NCBI RefSeq assembly: GCF_018739885.1
Contig: NZ_JADOES010000010.1
Coordinates: forward strand, 1 to 64,000
Direction of reading: 5' to 3'
From: Leptothoe spongobia TAU-MAC 1115
Lineage (GTDB): Bacteria > Cyanobacteriota > Cyanobacteriia > Phormidesmidales > Phormidesmidaceae
Length of the DNA: 64,000 nt
The position numbers and the translations under genes were made by a program. Below, in pieces: positions 34,800 to 42,581 of the stretch (positions within the stretch are counted from its first letter, which is position 1; each line of letters opens with the position of its first letter). Below the pieces are notes generated by a model. That model had not been told where the DNA came from. It did no database searches and saw only the letters and a program-made list of their open reading frames with translations.

Positions 34800-35256
34800 G
34801 GCCGATATCTAGGGGCAATAGAGGAATTAAGACGATTGATTTTGCTGATTACTGAGAAAACCAAACTGAAATGAAGACAATTTGTCAGAATCTATCAGAT
34901 TAAGTCCATCCTCAGGAGCAGCAGAGTCAAAAAACCACCAGCGAATGGAAGGCAATATAGCGGTCAAGGTCACGATTGGCAACTAGATATTTATCGTTAA
35001 CTATAAGTCTTCAAATAAAATCGTCGATGCAAAATTTTAGACACCAACATAACACCTCAGACATAACAGTCAAGGGTATTTTTCTCAAACTAAACCACGA
35101 CCAAGGCTAGAACTGTAGTTTCCCCTACGGCAAAACTACAGTTCTGGCCGTGGATCAGGGTTATGTCTAGAGAGGATTAATTTTCCAAATTAGTCAACGG
35201 ATACTAAGCTTGGGGCCATCATCAGGACTTAAATCTCAACTAGCAACGTCATTACC
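34800..35256. other. Intergenic region with 59-bp palindrome copy 4
   Basis: No gene is seen in these 457 bp between two leftward genes; the region contains the best-preserved 59-bp palindrome (35095-35153) and the PP2C promoter. Confidence 0.55.
35095..35153 (+). repeat. 59-bp dispersed palindrome, copy 4 (best preserved)
   Basis: Left arm CCACGACC...AGAACTGTAGTTT and right arm AAAACTACAGTTCTGGCCGTGG can pair over nearly the full length, apart from a five-base insertion in the left arm. The centre is CCCCTACGGC. It is the reference for the other three copies. Confidence 0.85.
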
Positions 35257-35925
35257 CTAAGCCCACTGAACTCGATACATGTGAAAAACTTCACCTGCAA
35301 CCTGCTTAGTGACCTTGGCTCCCATAGTCTTGATCAGGGTACGCCATTGCTTTAATTCCACCAGTTCAACATCCACCCCCAGGTAGGTTTCTAAAATCGC
35401 CCAGTTTTCTGCCAGCTCTTCTTCTGGATTAACCACATCAAATACAAAGCTTCCCCCTGGCTTTAGGCAAGGTTTCACTGCAGTCATCACCCGCTCCCAA
35501 TAATCCACCGGATAATAGCAACTCACCCCAGTGGCAATCACCAGGTCAAATGTGGCTGGTTCATAGTCCAGCTTATGAGCGGGTGCTAGCTGCACCCCCT
35601 TAAAAAGCTTTGAATCTAGCTGAGGCCCACGCTGATTGAGGGCAGCGTGGGCAACTTTACTAATGTCTTGCCCAACAAATGCGGCTTGCCACTCTTTCCA
35701 GGGATAAATCAAAAAACTCAAACCACAGCCAAGATCCAGACAGCGCTGTCCTTTCTTAGGTTTAGCCAGCTCCCAGAACTTACTGGTAATACGCGGCGTC
35801 AAGCTACCAGCCACCCATTCTCTAAACACCGCCATCTCTTCAACCTCGTCTGGCAGCTCAAATGATTCGCCTCGATATTCTTGGTCAAATCTCTGGGCAA
35901 CTGCCTGCAATTGGCCTACTACCAT
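35257..35925 (-). CDS. Class I SAM-dependent methyltransferase
   Basis: The 222-residue protein shows a methyltransferase Rossmann fold: motif I CLDLGCGLSFLIYPW (about 62-76), acidic VGQDISKVA, and the post-motif FDLVIATGVSCYYPVDYW, then LKPGGSFVFDVV. The N-terminal FDQEYRGESFELPDEVEEMAVFREW resembles cyanobacterial methyltransferases of unknown substrate. It is followed, in the upstream direction, by a small conserved membrane protein 45 bp away on the same strand. The enzyme class is secure, the substrate unknown. Confidence 0.88.
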   Translation of the reverse strand: MVVGQLQAVAQRFDQEYRGESFELPDEVEEMAVFREWVAGSLTPRITSKFWELAKPKKGQRCLDLGCGLSFLIYPWKEWQAAFVGQDISKVAHAALNQRGPQLDSKLFKGVQLAPAHKLDYEPATFDLVIATGVSCYYPVDYWERVMTAVKPCLKPGGSFVFDVVNPEEELAENWAILETYLGVDVELVELKQWRTLIKTMGAKVTKQVAGEVFHMYRVQWA

Positions 35926-35970
35926 TCTTGCTCTTCCTACTTTCTGCTGGTGTTCATCTGAACATTACCT

Positions 35971-36153
35971 CTAACGTCCCTTCAACGCTTTAGTAAAATT
36001 CTGACGATAGGAAGCACTGACTATAAATACAGGCCATAGCAGCGTTAGGTAAAGCTTGCCGCTGCTGAAATTAGTGCGATTAAATCCGGTCCAAAATTTC
36101 CAAGCACCGTAGCCGTAACCAGCCAGTAGCAATAGACCTAATAGAGTGGGCAT
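35971..36153 (-). CDS. Small conserved cyanobacterial membrane protein, 60 aa
   Basis: The product has an N-terminal membrane helix (LLGLLLLAGYGYGAWKFW), a second hydrophobic part (LYLTLLWPVFIVSASY) and a basic end (FTKALKGR). The pattern GYGAWKFW...TNF...LLWP...YR.NF.KALKGR is one I associate with a small conserved cyanobacterial family without known function. It lies 45 bp upstream of the methyltransferase and may share its transcript. Confidence 0.7.
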   Translation of the reverse strand: MPTLLGLLLLAGYGYGAWKFWTGFNRTNFSSGKLYLTLLWPVFIVSASYRQNFTKALKGR

Positions 36154-36493
36154 AGGTTCATCCTCACAAAAAATTAGTGCAACGATAACGTATCAAAATT
36201 AGTTTGCCAATTGGCCTCCAGGTGACTGAGGCTAATTTTGATAGGACATAAAACACAGTCAACGGGTATGTATGGCCGTAAACTAAGTAATCTGAAGGCT
36301 GTCTTAATGAATATGAAGTTCAGCTTAATAAAACAAGTACAATTGACACTGCAGACAAGGAACAACAGTAGAGAAATGACATCACCCACAGCAAATCCTG
36401 CCAGGGTGCATCTCAAAGGGTAACGTCGTTATTCATCTACGACGAACCCCTAATAACAATTGTTTGAGTTTTCACAAAATCATAGGAGGAATT
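36154..36493. other. Divergent intergenic region
   Basis: About 340 bp between the small membrane protein gene and the GDP-mannose fusion gene. ORFs at 36174-36416 and 36238-36423 are overlapping chance frames. A strong AGGAGGA ribosome binding site marks the right end. Confidence 0.55.
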
Positions 36494-39025
36494 ATGCGCG
36501 CAGTACTCATGGCTGGTGGTTCTGGGACCCGGCTTCGACCCCTGACTTGTGACCTACCTAAGCCCATGGTTCCTGTGCTCAACCGTCCCATCGCAGAGCA
36601 CATTGTTAACTTGCTCAAGCGACATGACATCAAGGAGGTCATCGCTACCTTGCACTACCTACCTGACGTCATGCGTGACTACTTCCAAGATGGGCATGAT
36701 TTTGGCGTACAGATGACCTATGCCGTTGAAGAAGATCAGCCCCTGGGCACCGCCGGTTGCGTCAAAAATATTGCCGAGCTCCTTGATGACACGTTCCTCG
36801 TGATTAGCGGTGATAGCATCACTGATTTTGACCTGAAGGAAGCGGTTCGTTTCCATAAAGCAAAGGGGTCTAAAGCAACCCTGGTACTGACTCGAGTTCC
36901 TAACCCAATTGAGTTTGGTGTAGTGATCACCGATGAGGAAGGACGTATCAAGCGTTTTCTTGAAAAGCCCTCCACCAGTGAGATTTTCTCAGATACGGTT
37001 AATACGGGTACTTATATCCTGGAACCTGAGGTACTCGACTATCTGCCTCCCAACCAAGAAAAGGACTTTTCTAAGGATCTCTTCCCCTTACTCCTAGAAA
37101 AGGACGATCCCATGTATGGCTATGTAGCCGAAGGCTACTGGTGTGATGTGGGCCACCTCGAAGCCTACCGTGAGGCTCAGTATGATGCCCTCGATAGCAA
37201 AGTACTAGTGGATTTTGCCTACCCTGAAGTTTCACCAGGTGTTCATGTCGGACAAAACACCCACATCGATCCGACAGTGGTCATTAAGCCCCCGGTCCTA
37301 ATTGGTCGTAACTGTCGGATCGGCGCACGGGTGACCTTAGAGCCAGGTACTGTTATTGGCGATAATGTCACGGTCGGTAGCGACGCGGATCTAAAACGGC
37401 CCATCATCTGGAATGGTGCAATTATCGGCGATGAGACCCACCTGCGAGCCTGTGTCATTGCTCGGGGTACCCGCGCTGACCGCCGGGCCCACGTCCTAGA
37501 AGGCGCTGTAGTAGGGGCACTTTCAACCGTTGGGGAAGAAGCACAAATTAGTCCAGGGGTAAGAGTCTGGCCGAGTAAGCGGATCGAATCTGGCGCAACG
37601 CTAAATATCAACCTGATTTGGGGTAATACGGCCCAACGTAACCTGTTTGGTCAGCGTGGCGTCACAGGTTTGGCCAACATCGACATTACCCCTGAATTTG
37701 CAGTCAAGTTGGGAGCAGCCTATGGCTCTACCCTAAAACCGGGATCCCATGTGACTGTCTCACGGGATCAACGCAGTATTTCACGGATGGTGTCGCGATC
37801 GCTAATCGCCGGACTAATGTCCGTGGGCATTAACATTCAAAACTTAGAGGCCACAGCAATCCCATTAGCCCGTGCCATTCTGCCCACTCTGGATGTTGCA
37901 GGCGGTATCCATGTACGCATCCATCCTGATCGAGCGGATCAAATCCTGATTGAGTTTTTTGATAAAAACGGCATCGACATTCCCAAAGGAAAGGAGAAGA
38001 AAATTGAAGGTGCCTATTTCAAAGAAAATCTAAGACGCTCTCAAATCCATGAAATTGGTGAAGTGGCTTACCCGGCAAACCTGGTTGAAATCTACACAAC
38101 TGAGTTTGAAAAGCGTCTCAATGTTGAAGCCATTCGCCACAGCAAATCCAAAGTAGTGATCGACTATGCCTATGCGGTCTCAGGAGCCGTATTGCCTCGT
38201 TTGCTAGGAAAATTTAGCTGTGATGCGGTCGTGCTAAATGCCAGTCTAAGCCAGGCGGCCCCTTCCAATAACGAACGCGAGAGCATGCTAGGACAGCTAG
38301 GGCAAGTGGTCCAAGCTTTACAAGCTACTTTTGGCGTACAGGTAGCGGCAAATGGAGAGCAGTTGGTACTGATGGATGAAGTAGGCTCACCCATTCGTGG
38401 GGAGATGCTGACGGCCCTAATGACCCACATGATCCTGACGGCTCAGCCCAAGGGAACCGTTGTTGTCCCTGTACATACCTCAGGAGCCATCGAACAAATT
38501 GCCCGCCGTCATGGTGGTAACGTAGTTCGCACCAAAGCCAATCCAACGGCTCTGATGGAAGCCTGTCAGGCCAGCGACAATGTTGTCCTTGGAGGCAGTG
38601 GCGACATGGGCTTCATTTTCCCCCAACTTCATCCAGGCTTCGATGCCATGTTCTGCATCGCCAAACTGATAGAAATGTTAACAATTCAGGAACAGTCTCT
38701 GGGCCGGATTTGGGGTGATTTACCTCGGATTTCCCATCGTGTCCAAACCCTGCGTTGTCCATGGACCATCAAGGGTGCCCTCATGCGCTATCTTGTGGAA
38801 AGTCATCCTGCTGATACCCTTGAACTGGTAGATGGTGTCAAGGTCATTGACCGCGCTAGCAATAGCTGGGTGTTGATTCTACCGGACGCAGGCGATCCAC
38901 TTGTTCATATCTTTGCTAATAGCGCCGATCGAGATTGGGTCGATACCCATCTGCAAGATTATCGTCAGCGAGTTCAAGGATTCATTGAAAAAGAGCAGGG
39001 TATTCGAGAAGAACAAGTCGTATGA
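36494..39025 (+). CDS. Mannose-1-phosphate guanylyltransferase / phosphohexomutase fusion
   Basis: Residues 1-230 form a sugar nucleotidyltransferase: MRAVLMAGGSGTRLRPLT with the signature GGSGTRL, LPKPMVPV and SGDSITDFDL. A left-handed beta-helix follows (about 250-370), and residues 390-843 resemble an alpha-D-phosphohexomutase. In the mutase part the usual serine loop and DGDxDR metal motif are altered (SRDQRSISRM; GSGDMGFIFP), so mutase activity should not be assumed. The protein should make GDP-mannose for glycans. A strong AGGAGGA lies 5 bases before the ATG at 36494, deciding that start over 36464. Its stop overlaps the ssb start in ATGA, so the two are translationally coupled. Confidence 0.88.
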   Translation: MRAVLMAGGSGTRLRPLTCDLPKPMVPVLNRPIAEHIVNLLKRHDIKEVIATLHYLPDVMRDYFQDGHDFGVQMTYAVEEDQPLGTAGCVKNIAELLDDTFLVISGDSITDFDLKEAVRFHKAKGSKATLVLTRVPNPIEFGVVITDEEGRIKRFLEKPSTSEIFSDTVNTGTYILEPEVLDYLPPNQEKDFSKDLFPLLLEKDDPMYGYVAEGYWCDVGHLEAYREAQYDALDSKVLVDFAYPEVSPGVHVGQNTHIDPTVVIKPPVLIGRNCRIGARVTLEPGTVIGDNVTVGSDADLKRPIIWNGAIIGDETHLRACVIARGTRADRRAHVLEGAVVGALSTVGEEAQISPGVRVWPSKRIESGATLNINLIWGNTAQRNLFGQRGVTGLANIDITPEFAVKLGAAYGSTLKPGSHVTVSRDQRSISRMVSRSLIAGLMSVGINIQNLEATAIPLARAILPTLDVAGGIHVRIHPDRADQILIEFFDKNGIDIPKGKEKKIEGAYFKENLRRSQIHEIGEVAYPANLVEIYTTEFEKRLNVEAIRHSKSKVVIDYAYAVSGAVLPRLLGKFSCDAVVLNASLSQAAPSNNERESMLGQLGQVVQALQATFGVQVAANGEQLVLMDEVGSPIRGEMLTALMTHMILTAQPKGTVVVPVHTSGAIEQIARRHGGNVVRTKANPTALMEACQASDNVVLGGSGDMGFIFPQLHPGFDAMFCIAKLIEMLTIQEQSLGRIWGDLPRISHRVQTLRCPWTIKGALMRYLVESHPADTLELVDGVKVIDRASNSWVLILPDAGDPLVHIFANSADRDWVDTHLQDYRQRVQGFIEKEQGIREEQVV

Positions 39026-39480
39026 ACCATTGCATCCTAATGGCCGAGATCGTTGAGGTACCGCAGTTGCGCTATACCTCCGACAATCAAACGCCCATTG
39101 CCGAATTCAAGGTCAAAATAGCCGGTCTGCGTCCGGATGATAGTCCATCCCAATTTAAGGCCATAGGCTGGGGTAATCTGGCGCAGACTATTCAGGATGC
39201 CAGCTACGGTCCAGGTGATCGGGTAGTGATTGAAGGTCGCTTGACGATGAAAAGCGTGGATCGGCCTGAAGGATTTCGCGAAAAACAGGCAGAAATCACT
39301 GTACAACGCCTGCATCGTATTGCTGAAATGCAGGCCATGATGATGGCAGAGGCTGCTCCCATTGCCGAAGGAAACAACCCTCAAGGCAATAGTAGTCCTG
39401 CCGCCGCCGCCCCCACCAGTCCTCCCACAGCCACACAGCCAGCCAGCAGCACCCCCGACTACGACGAAATCCCGTTCTAG
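39022..39480 (+). CDS. ssb: Single-stranded DNA-binding protein (SSB-like)
   Basis: The 152-residue protein has an OB fold (about 1-100: MAEIVEVPQLRYTSDNQTPIAEFKVKI, FKAIGWGNLAQTIQD, GDRVVIEGRL) and a disordered tail ending in the acidic DYDEIPF, close to the DDDIPF tip by which SSB recruits partner proteins. Cyanobacteria often have more than one SSB; this is an atypical one with a start MNHCILMAEI. It overlaps the GDP-mannose fusion gene by 4 bp (ATGA), an unusual partner. A strong terminator follows at 39493-39535. Confidence 0.85.
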   Translation: MNHCILMAEIVEVPQLRYTSDNQTPIAEFKVKIAGLRPDDSPSQFKAIGWGNLAQTIQDASYGPGDRVVIEGRLTMKSVDRPEGFREKQAEITVQRLHRIAEMQAMMMAEAAPIAEGNNPQGNSSPAAAAPTSPPTATQPASSTPDYDEIPF

Positions 39481-39492
39481 TCTTAGTAGAAC

Positions 39493-39535
39493 AAATAGCC
39501 CACCTGCTCCAATGTCAGGAACAGGTGGGCTATTT
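39493..39535. terminator. Strong bidirectional terminator after ssb
   Basis: AAATAGCCCACCTG and CAGGTGGGCTATTT form a 14-bp perfect stem with a 15-base loop; A- and T-runs on each side let it serve ssb and perhaps the convergent gene at 39656. Confidence 0.8.
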
Positions 39536-39655
39536 TGATGCTTGCCTAAGCAAATCTAAAGTTCAAAAGGCTTCCATAAAATATTTAAAGCACCCATGAG
39601 CTTTACGGCCCCTGTTCTGGTAGCAATCCTTGCAACCTTGCGGGACAAACTTAAC

Positions 39656-40030
39656 TTACACATATCCTTTTAAAAATTCAAAAGGATCATCATCCCAGCA
39701 GGGTTCAGGACATAGTTGCTTAAGCCTCATACAGATATCAGCAACAATGTCTTCAACCTGGGTATCATCAAATATTTCCTCCAAGGCCTGTTGATCACGC
39801 TGGCGCAAAGGAGCCAAGGGCTCAGCATGGAATGTTAATGGGCTCAGAGGCGAGCTATTGACCTCAGGCTGATAACGAGCTTGTAAAGTAATGCCACCCC
39901 AGGAGTCCTGCTTGGACTCTACAAATGATGGAAAAACAGATTTAGATGTCTGCTCAACTCCAACTAGGGTATGGATAGACGAGTGTATTCTATTGATTGA
40001 CTTGGATTCAGGGAAACTATGGTCGGGCAT
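39656..40030 (-). CDS. Hypothetical protein, 124 aa
   Basis: The product is soluble with a Ser-rich N-terminal half and an acidic C-terminal half (LRQRDQQALEEIFDDTQVEDIVADICMRLKQL; PCWDDDPFEFLKGYV) that looks conserved and helical. I do not recognise a named family. It is monocistronic and convergent with ssb, and upstream it has lipB on the same strand 208 bp away. Confidence 0.55.
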   Translation of the reverse strand: MPDHSFPESKSINRIHSSIHTLVGVEQTSKSVFPSFVESKQDSWGGITLQARYQPEVNSSPLSPLTFHAEPLAPLRQRDQQALEEIFDDTQVEDIVADICMRLKQLCPEPCWDDDPFEFLKGYV

Positions 40031-40238
40031 AGGCTAAATGTCCGTTATCAAACCATTGTATTGGCCTATAAGGCGGTTCGCCATCATAGACGGTAACTCA
40101 CAACCACTATTGGGGTTTACTAGCGAGCCCACAACTAAAGCTAACCAAGTCTCACAGGTCTATCTGTGTGTAAATTGACACCCACTCACCCGTACCTAAA
40201 TTTTTATATCGCTGATTGGTACCATGGCTTAACAATGG

Positions 40239-40901
40239 TCAGTATCCAAATCCAACCACTGCATTCGATAGGTTAAACACCTCAGCAAATGACGCTACAA
40301 GCACTGCCTTAATCTCATCGACAGCGATACCAGGCACAAACTGCTCCATAGAACCTATGGGCCGATTGGCAATACCACAGGGAGTAATTAACTTAAACCC
40401 TGCCAGGTCAGGGCATACATTGAGAGCAAAACCATGCATGGTGATCCATCGACTGACCTTGATGCCGATGGCAGCCACTTTATAGCCGTCAATCCATACA
40501 CCCGTCAGCCCTTTGACGCGTTCTCCCAAAAGTCCGTAGTGAGCCAGGCAGTGGATTAAAACTTCTTCTAACTGACGTAGATACCAGTGCAAATCCTGCC
40601 GGTGATAGCGCAAATTCAGAATAGGATATCCCACCAATTGGCCAGGGCAATGATAAGTCACCTCCCCCCCACGTTCCACTCGATGCACTTCATAGCTCGG
40701 ATCGGCTAAATCAAAGTGGACAAACTGGGTTTGAGAGCCCGTCCCCAGGGTATACACCGGTGCATGCTCAGCCAGAATCAAAACATCGTCCAGCATAGGC
40801 TCTTGCTTCCGAGCAGACACCTCTTTTTTTTGATGTTGCCAGACCAATTCATAGGCCATCAATCCAAGATCTTGAACAATAAGTTTTCTATCTTTAATCA
40901 T
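40239..40901 (-). CDS. lipB: Octanoyltransferase LipB
   Basis: LipB moves octanoyl groups from acyl carrier protein to lipoyl domains, the first step of lipoate synthesis. The 220-residue product from the ATG at 40901 matches family length; the frame is open to 40988, but those extra residues are not typical. Signature: [18 protein letters not shown], the Lys of [14 protein letters not shown] and the active Cys of [15 protein letters not shown]. The cytoplasmic enzyme would serve pyruvate and 2-oxoacid dehydrogenases and the glycine cleavage system. It diverges from hpf. Confidence 0.95.
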   Translation of the reverse strand: MIKDRKLIVQDLGLMAYELVWQHQKKEVSARKQEPMLDDVLILAEHAPVYTLGTGSQTQFVHFDLADPSYEVHRVERGGEVTYHCPGQLVGYPILNLRYHRQDLHWYLRQLEEVLIHCLAHYGLLGERVKGLTGVWIDGYKVAAIGIKVSRWITMHGFALNVCPDLAGFKLITPCGIANRPIGSMEQFVPGIAVDEIKAVLVASFAEVFNLSNAVVGFGY

Positions 40902-41285
40902 CACAAAAACATCAATTTTGTGAGGGTTGATACGTAATTTAGCCAGCCATATATTTACTGAGATTTGAATTCGACAATCATCAATCAAACCTTTAAAGAA
41001 GAACTAATTAAATATAAACACCGACATGCATCAAGATTAAAGAATAATTAAAATAGGATTGAATCAGCACCTTGGCCTATACCGATGAAAGCTTCAAAAA
41101 ACCGCTGGGAGTCCCATCATAAAAGAAAATACAGACCTAAATAAAACCATTGCAACTAAAATGATCCCACATTAAATCTAAAGAATTATCAACGGATAAA
41201 AATCTTTTCAAAGAAGAAAACTCTCTCAAAATTAAAGTGCTAAAGTGAAATTAATCGCTTATCTTCTATCAGTGGAGGCAGCTTT
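40902..41285. other. Divergent intergenic region between lipB and hpf
   Basis: About 384 AT-rich bases hold both promoters. The hpf/lrtA gene of cyanobacteria is known for a long 5' leader that affects light-dependent mRNA stability; the space here would allow one. A GGAGGC site precedes the hpf ATG. Confidence 0.55.
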
Positions 41286-41981
41286 ATGAGGCTTGTTATC
41301 CAAGGAAAAAATATTGAAATCACAGAGGCTATTCGTCAGCATGTTTCTCAAAAAATTGAAAAGTCAGTTAGCCACTTTCAACGAATGATCAATAAGGTTG
41401 ATGTGTGCTTATCTGTGGCTGGTGGAACAAAAATGCCCACCCGACAGTGTGCTGAAGTTACGGTCTATGTAAATCGGGCTGTGGTACGCGCAGAAGAAAG
41501 CAGTGACAGCCTATATGCCAGCATTGATCTAGTCGCTGATAAAATTAGCCGACAGCTACGTAAATATAAAGAAAAACGTCGCAGTTCTGAACATGTATCA
41601 GTGCGATCTATGACTGTTGATGATAGTTCTCAAGATGCCGATTTGCAGGTAACTGAACTATTAGAACAGCGTCAACCTCAGCTACCAGAAGAAGTGGTGA
41701 GGACTAAGTACTTTGCCATGACTCCCATGTCAGTACAGGAGGCTTTAGAAAATTTGCAGCTTATTGATCACGATTTCTATGTGTTTTACAACACAGAAAC
41801 CGATGAGATCAACGTCATGTATGAACGAAATCATGGTGGGTATGGCCTAATTCAGCCACGACCTGCAGGGGCTAGCAATAACCATAAAAACGGTGATCAT
41901 AGCGTCCCTGTGCCCATCAACAATAACGGGCATACTCATCCTGCTAAGAAAAATCTACAGTCTGCTCCTTTACGCAAATAG
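41286..41981 (+). CDS. hpf: Long-form ribosome hibernation promoting factor (LrtA)
   Basis: The 231-residue protein is a long-form HPF. Residues 1-105 are the ribosome-binding domain (MRLVIQGKNIEITEAIRQHV, VYVNRAVVRAEESSDSLYASIDLVADKISRQLRKYKEKR) and residues 140-195 the dimerisation domain (VVRTKYFAMTPMSVQEALENLQLIDHDFYVFYN). It joins two 70S ribosomes into inactive 100S dimers at low energy. In cyanobacteria the gene is known as lrtA, light-repressed. A linker and a His/Asn-rich tail are less conserved. A terminator follows at 42018-42060. Confidence 0.96.
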   Translation: MRLVIQGKNIEITEAIRQHVSQKIEKSVSHFQRMINKVDVCLSVAGGTKMPTRQCAEVTVYVNRAVVRAEESSDSLYASIDLVADKISRQLRKYKEKRRSSEHVSVRSMTVDDSSQDADLQVTELLEQRQPQLPEEVVRTKYFAMTPMSVQEALENLQLIDHDFYVFYNTETDEINVMYERNHGGYGLIQPRPAGASNNHKNGDHSVPVPINNNGHTHPAKKNLQSAPLRK

Positions 41982-42017
41982 AAGACAGACACACCGTTAT
42001 CTTTGAATATCGGTTTT

Positions 42018-42060
42018 AATCCGCCTGGATGCTCCACTTGATCATCCAAGCGGATTTATT
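42018..42060 (+). terminator. Terminator after hpf
   Basis: AATCCGCCTGGAT and ATCCAAGCGGATT form a 13-bp stem with one G-T pair and a 13-base loop, followed by TATTTATT. Confidence 0.65.
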
Positions 42061-42093
42061 TATTATGCGATTTTTAAAGAACTTAAGCAGGGT

Positions 42094-42315
42094 TTAGCTG
42101 GAACCGTCTGAACTATCTACATCGGAGACGACATCATAAGTCTGATCAGCAAATGTGACTCGATCCCCTGTATATAATTTACGGCCTCGTCGCAGTTCCA
42201 CTTCATCATTGACCAATACATGCCCTGCTTGGATCAAATGCTTAGCTTCGCCACCAGACTGTACTAAATCGTTGAACTTGAGAAATTGACTCAGCTTAAT
42301 AAAATGCTCGGACAT
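42094..42315 (-). CDS. YbcJ-like S4-domain RNA-binding protein
   Basis: The 73-residue protein is a single S4 domain: IKLSQFLKFNDLVQSGGEAKHLIQAGHVLVNDEVELRRGRKLYTGD, the standard RNA-binding alpha-L motif. Family members (YbcJ, RlbA-like) are thought to bind structured RNA, perhaps at the ribosome. It converges with hpf and has a small gene 33 bp upstream on the same strand. Confidence 0.92.
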   Translation of the reverse strand: MSEHFIKLSQFLKFNDLVQSGGEAKHLIQAGHVLVNDEVELRRGRKLYTGDRVTFADQTYDVVSDVDSSDGSS

Positions 42316-42348
42316 AATTTATTTTGGATGGTGGGCGTTTGCCCCACC

Positions 42349-42552
42349 TTATGAAAGCTTTAAAGCACTGATGGGAACATCATCCCAGGAATCGACGGTA
42401 CGTAATCGAGCAACCCAACCCGCTTCTTTTTGCTCGTCCGTGAGGGCAGCTTGAAACGTATCATGGCAATCTTCGGCAGCGCTGCGATCGCAGCAAGCAA
42501 TCGCCGAATAAATAATACCTGACGGATCAATATGCTCGTTTACCCAAATCAT
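42349..42552 (-). CDS. Hypothetical small protein, 67 aa
   Basis: From the ATG at 42552 the product starts MIWVNEHIDPSGIIYSAIACCDRSAAEDCHDTF and ends in a DSWDDVPISALKL tail. The three cysteines and compact acidic sequence suggest a small folded domain, but no family is recognised. A start at 42579 exists but is less likely. It ends 33 bp before the S4 gene and begins 29 bp after hmpF, so all three leftward genes may be one operon. Confidence 0.65.
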   Translation of the reverse strand: MIWVNEHIDPSGIIYSAIACCDRSAAEDCHDTFQAALTDEQKEAGWVARLRTVDSWDDVPISALKLS

Positions 42553-42581
42553 GGCGCAAGTGCGATGGATAGGACTCAAGA

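Noticed and set aside
36174..36423. Overlapping ORFs upstream of the GDP-mannose fusion gene
   Set aside because: They overlap each other on opposite strands, with no supporting signal.
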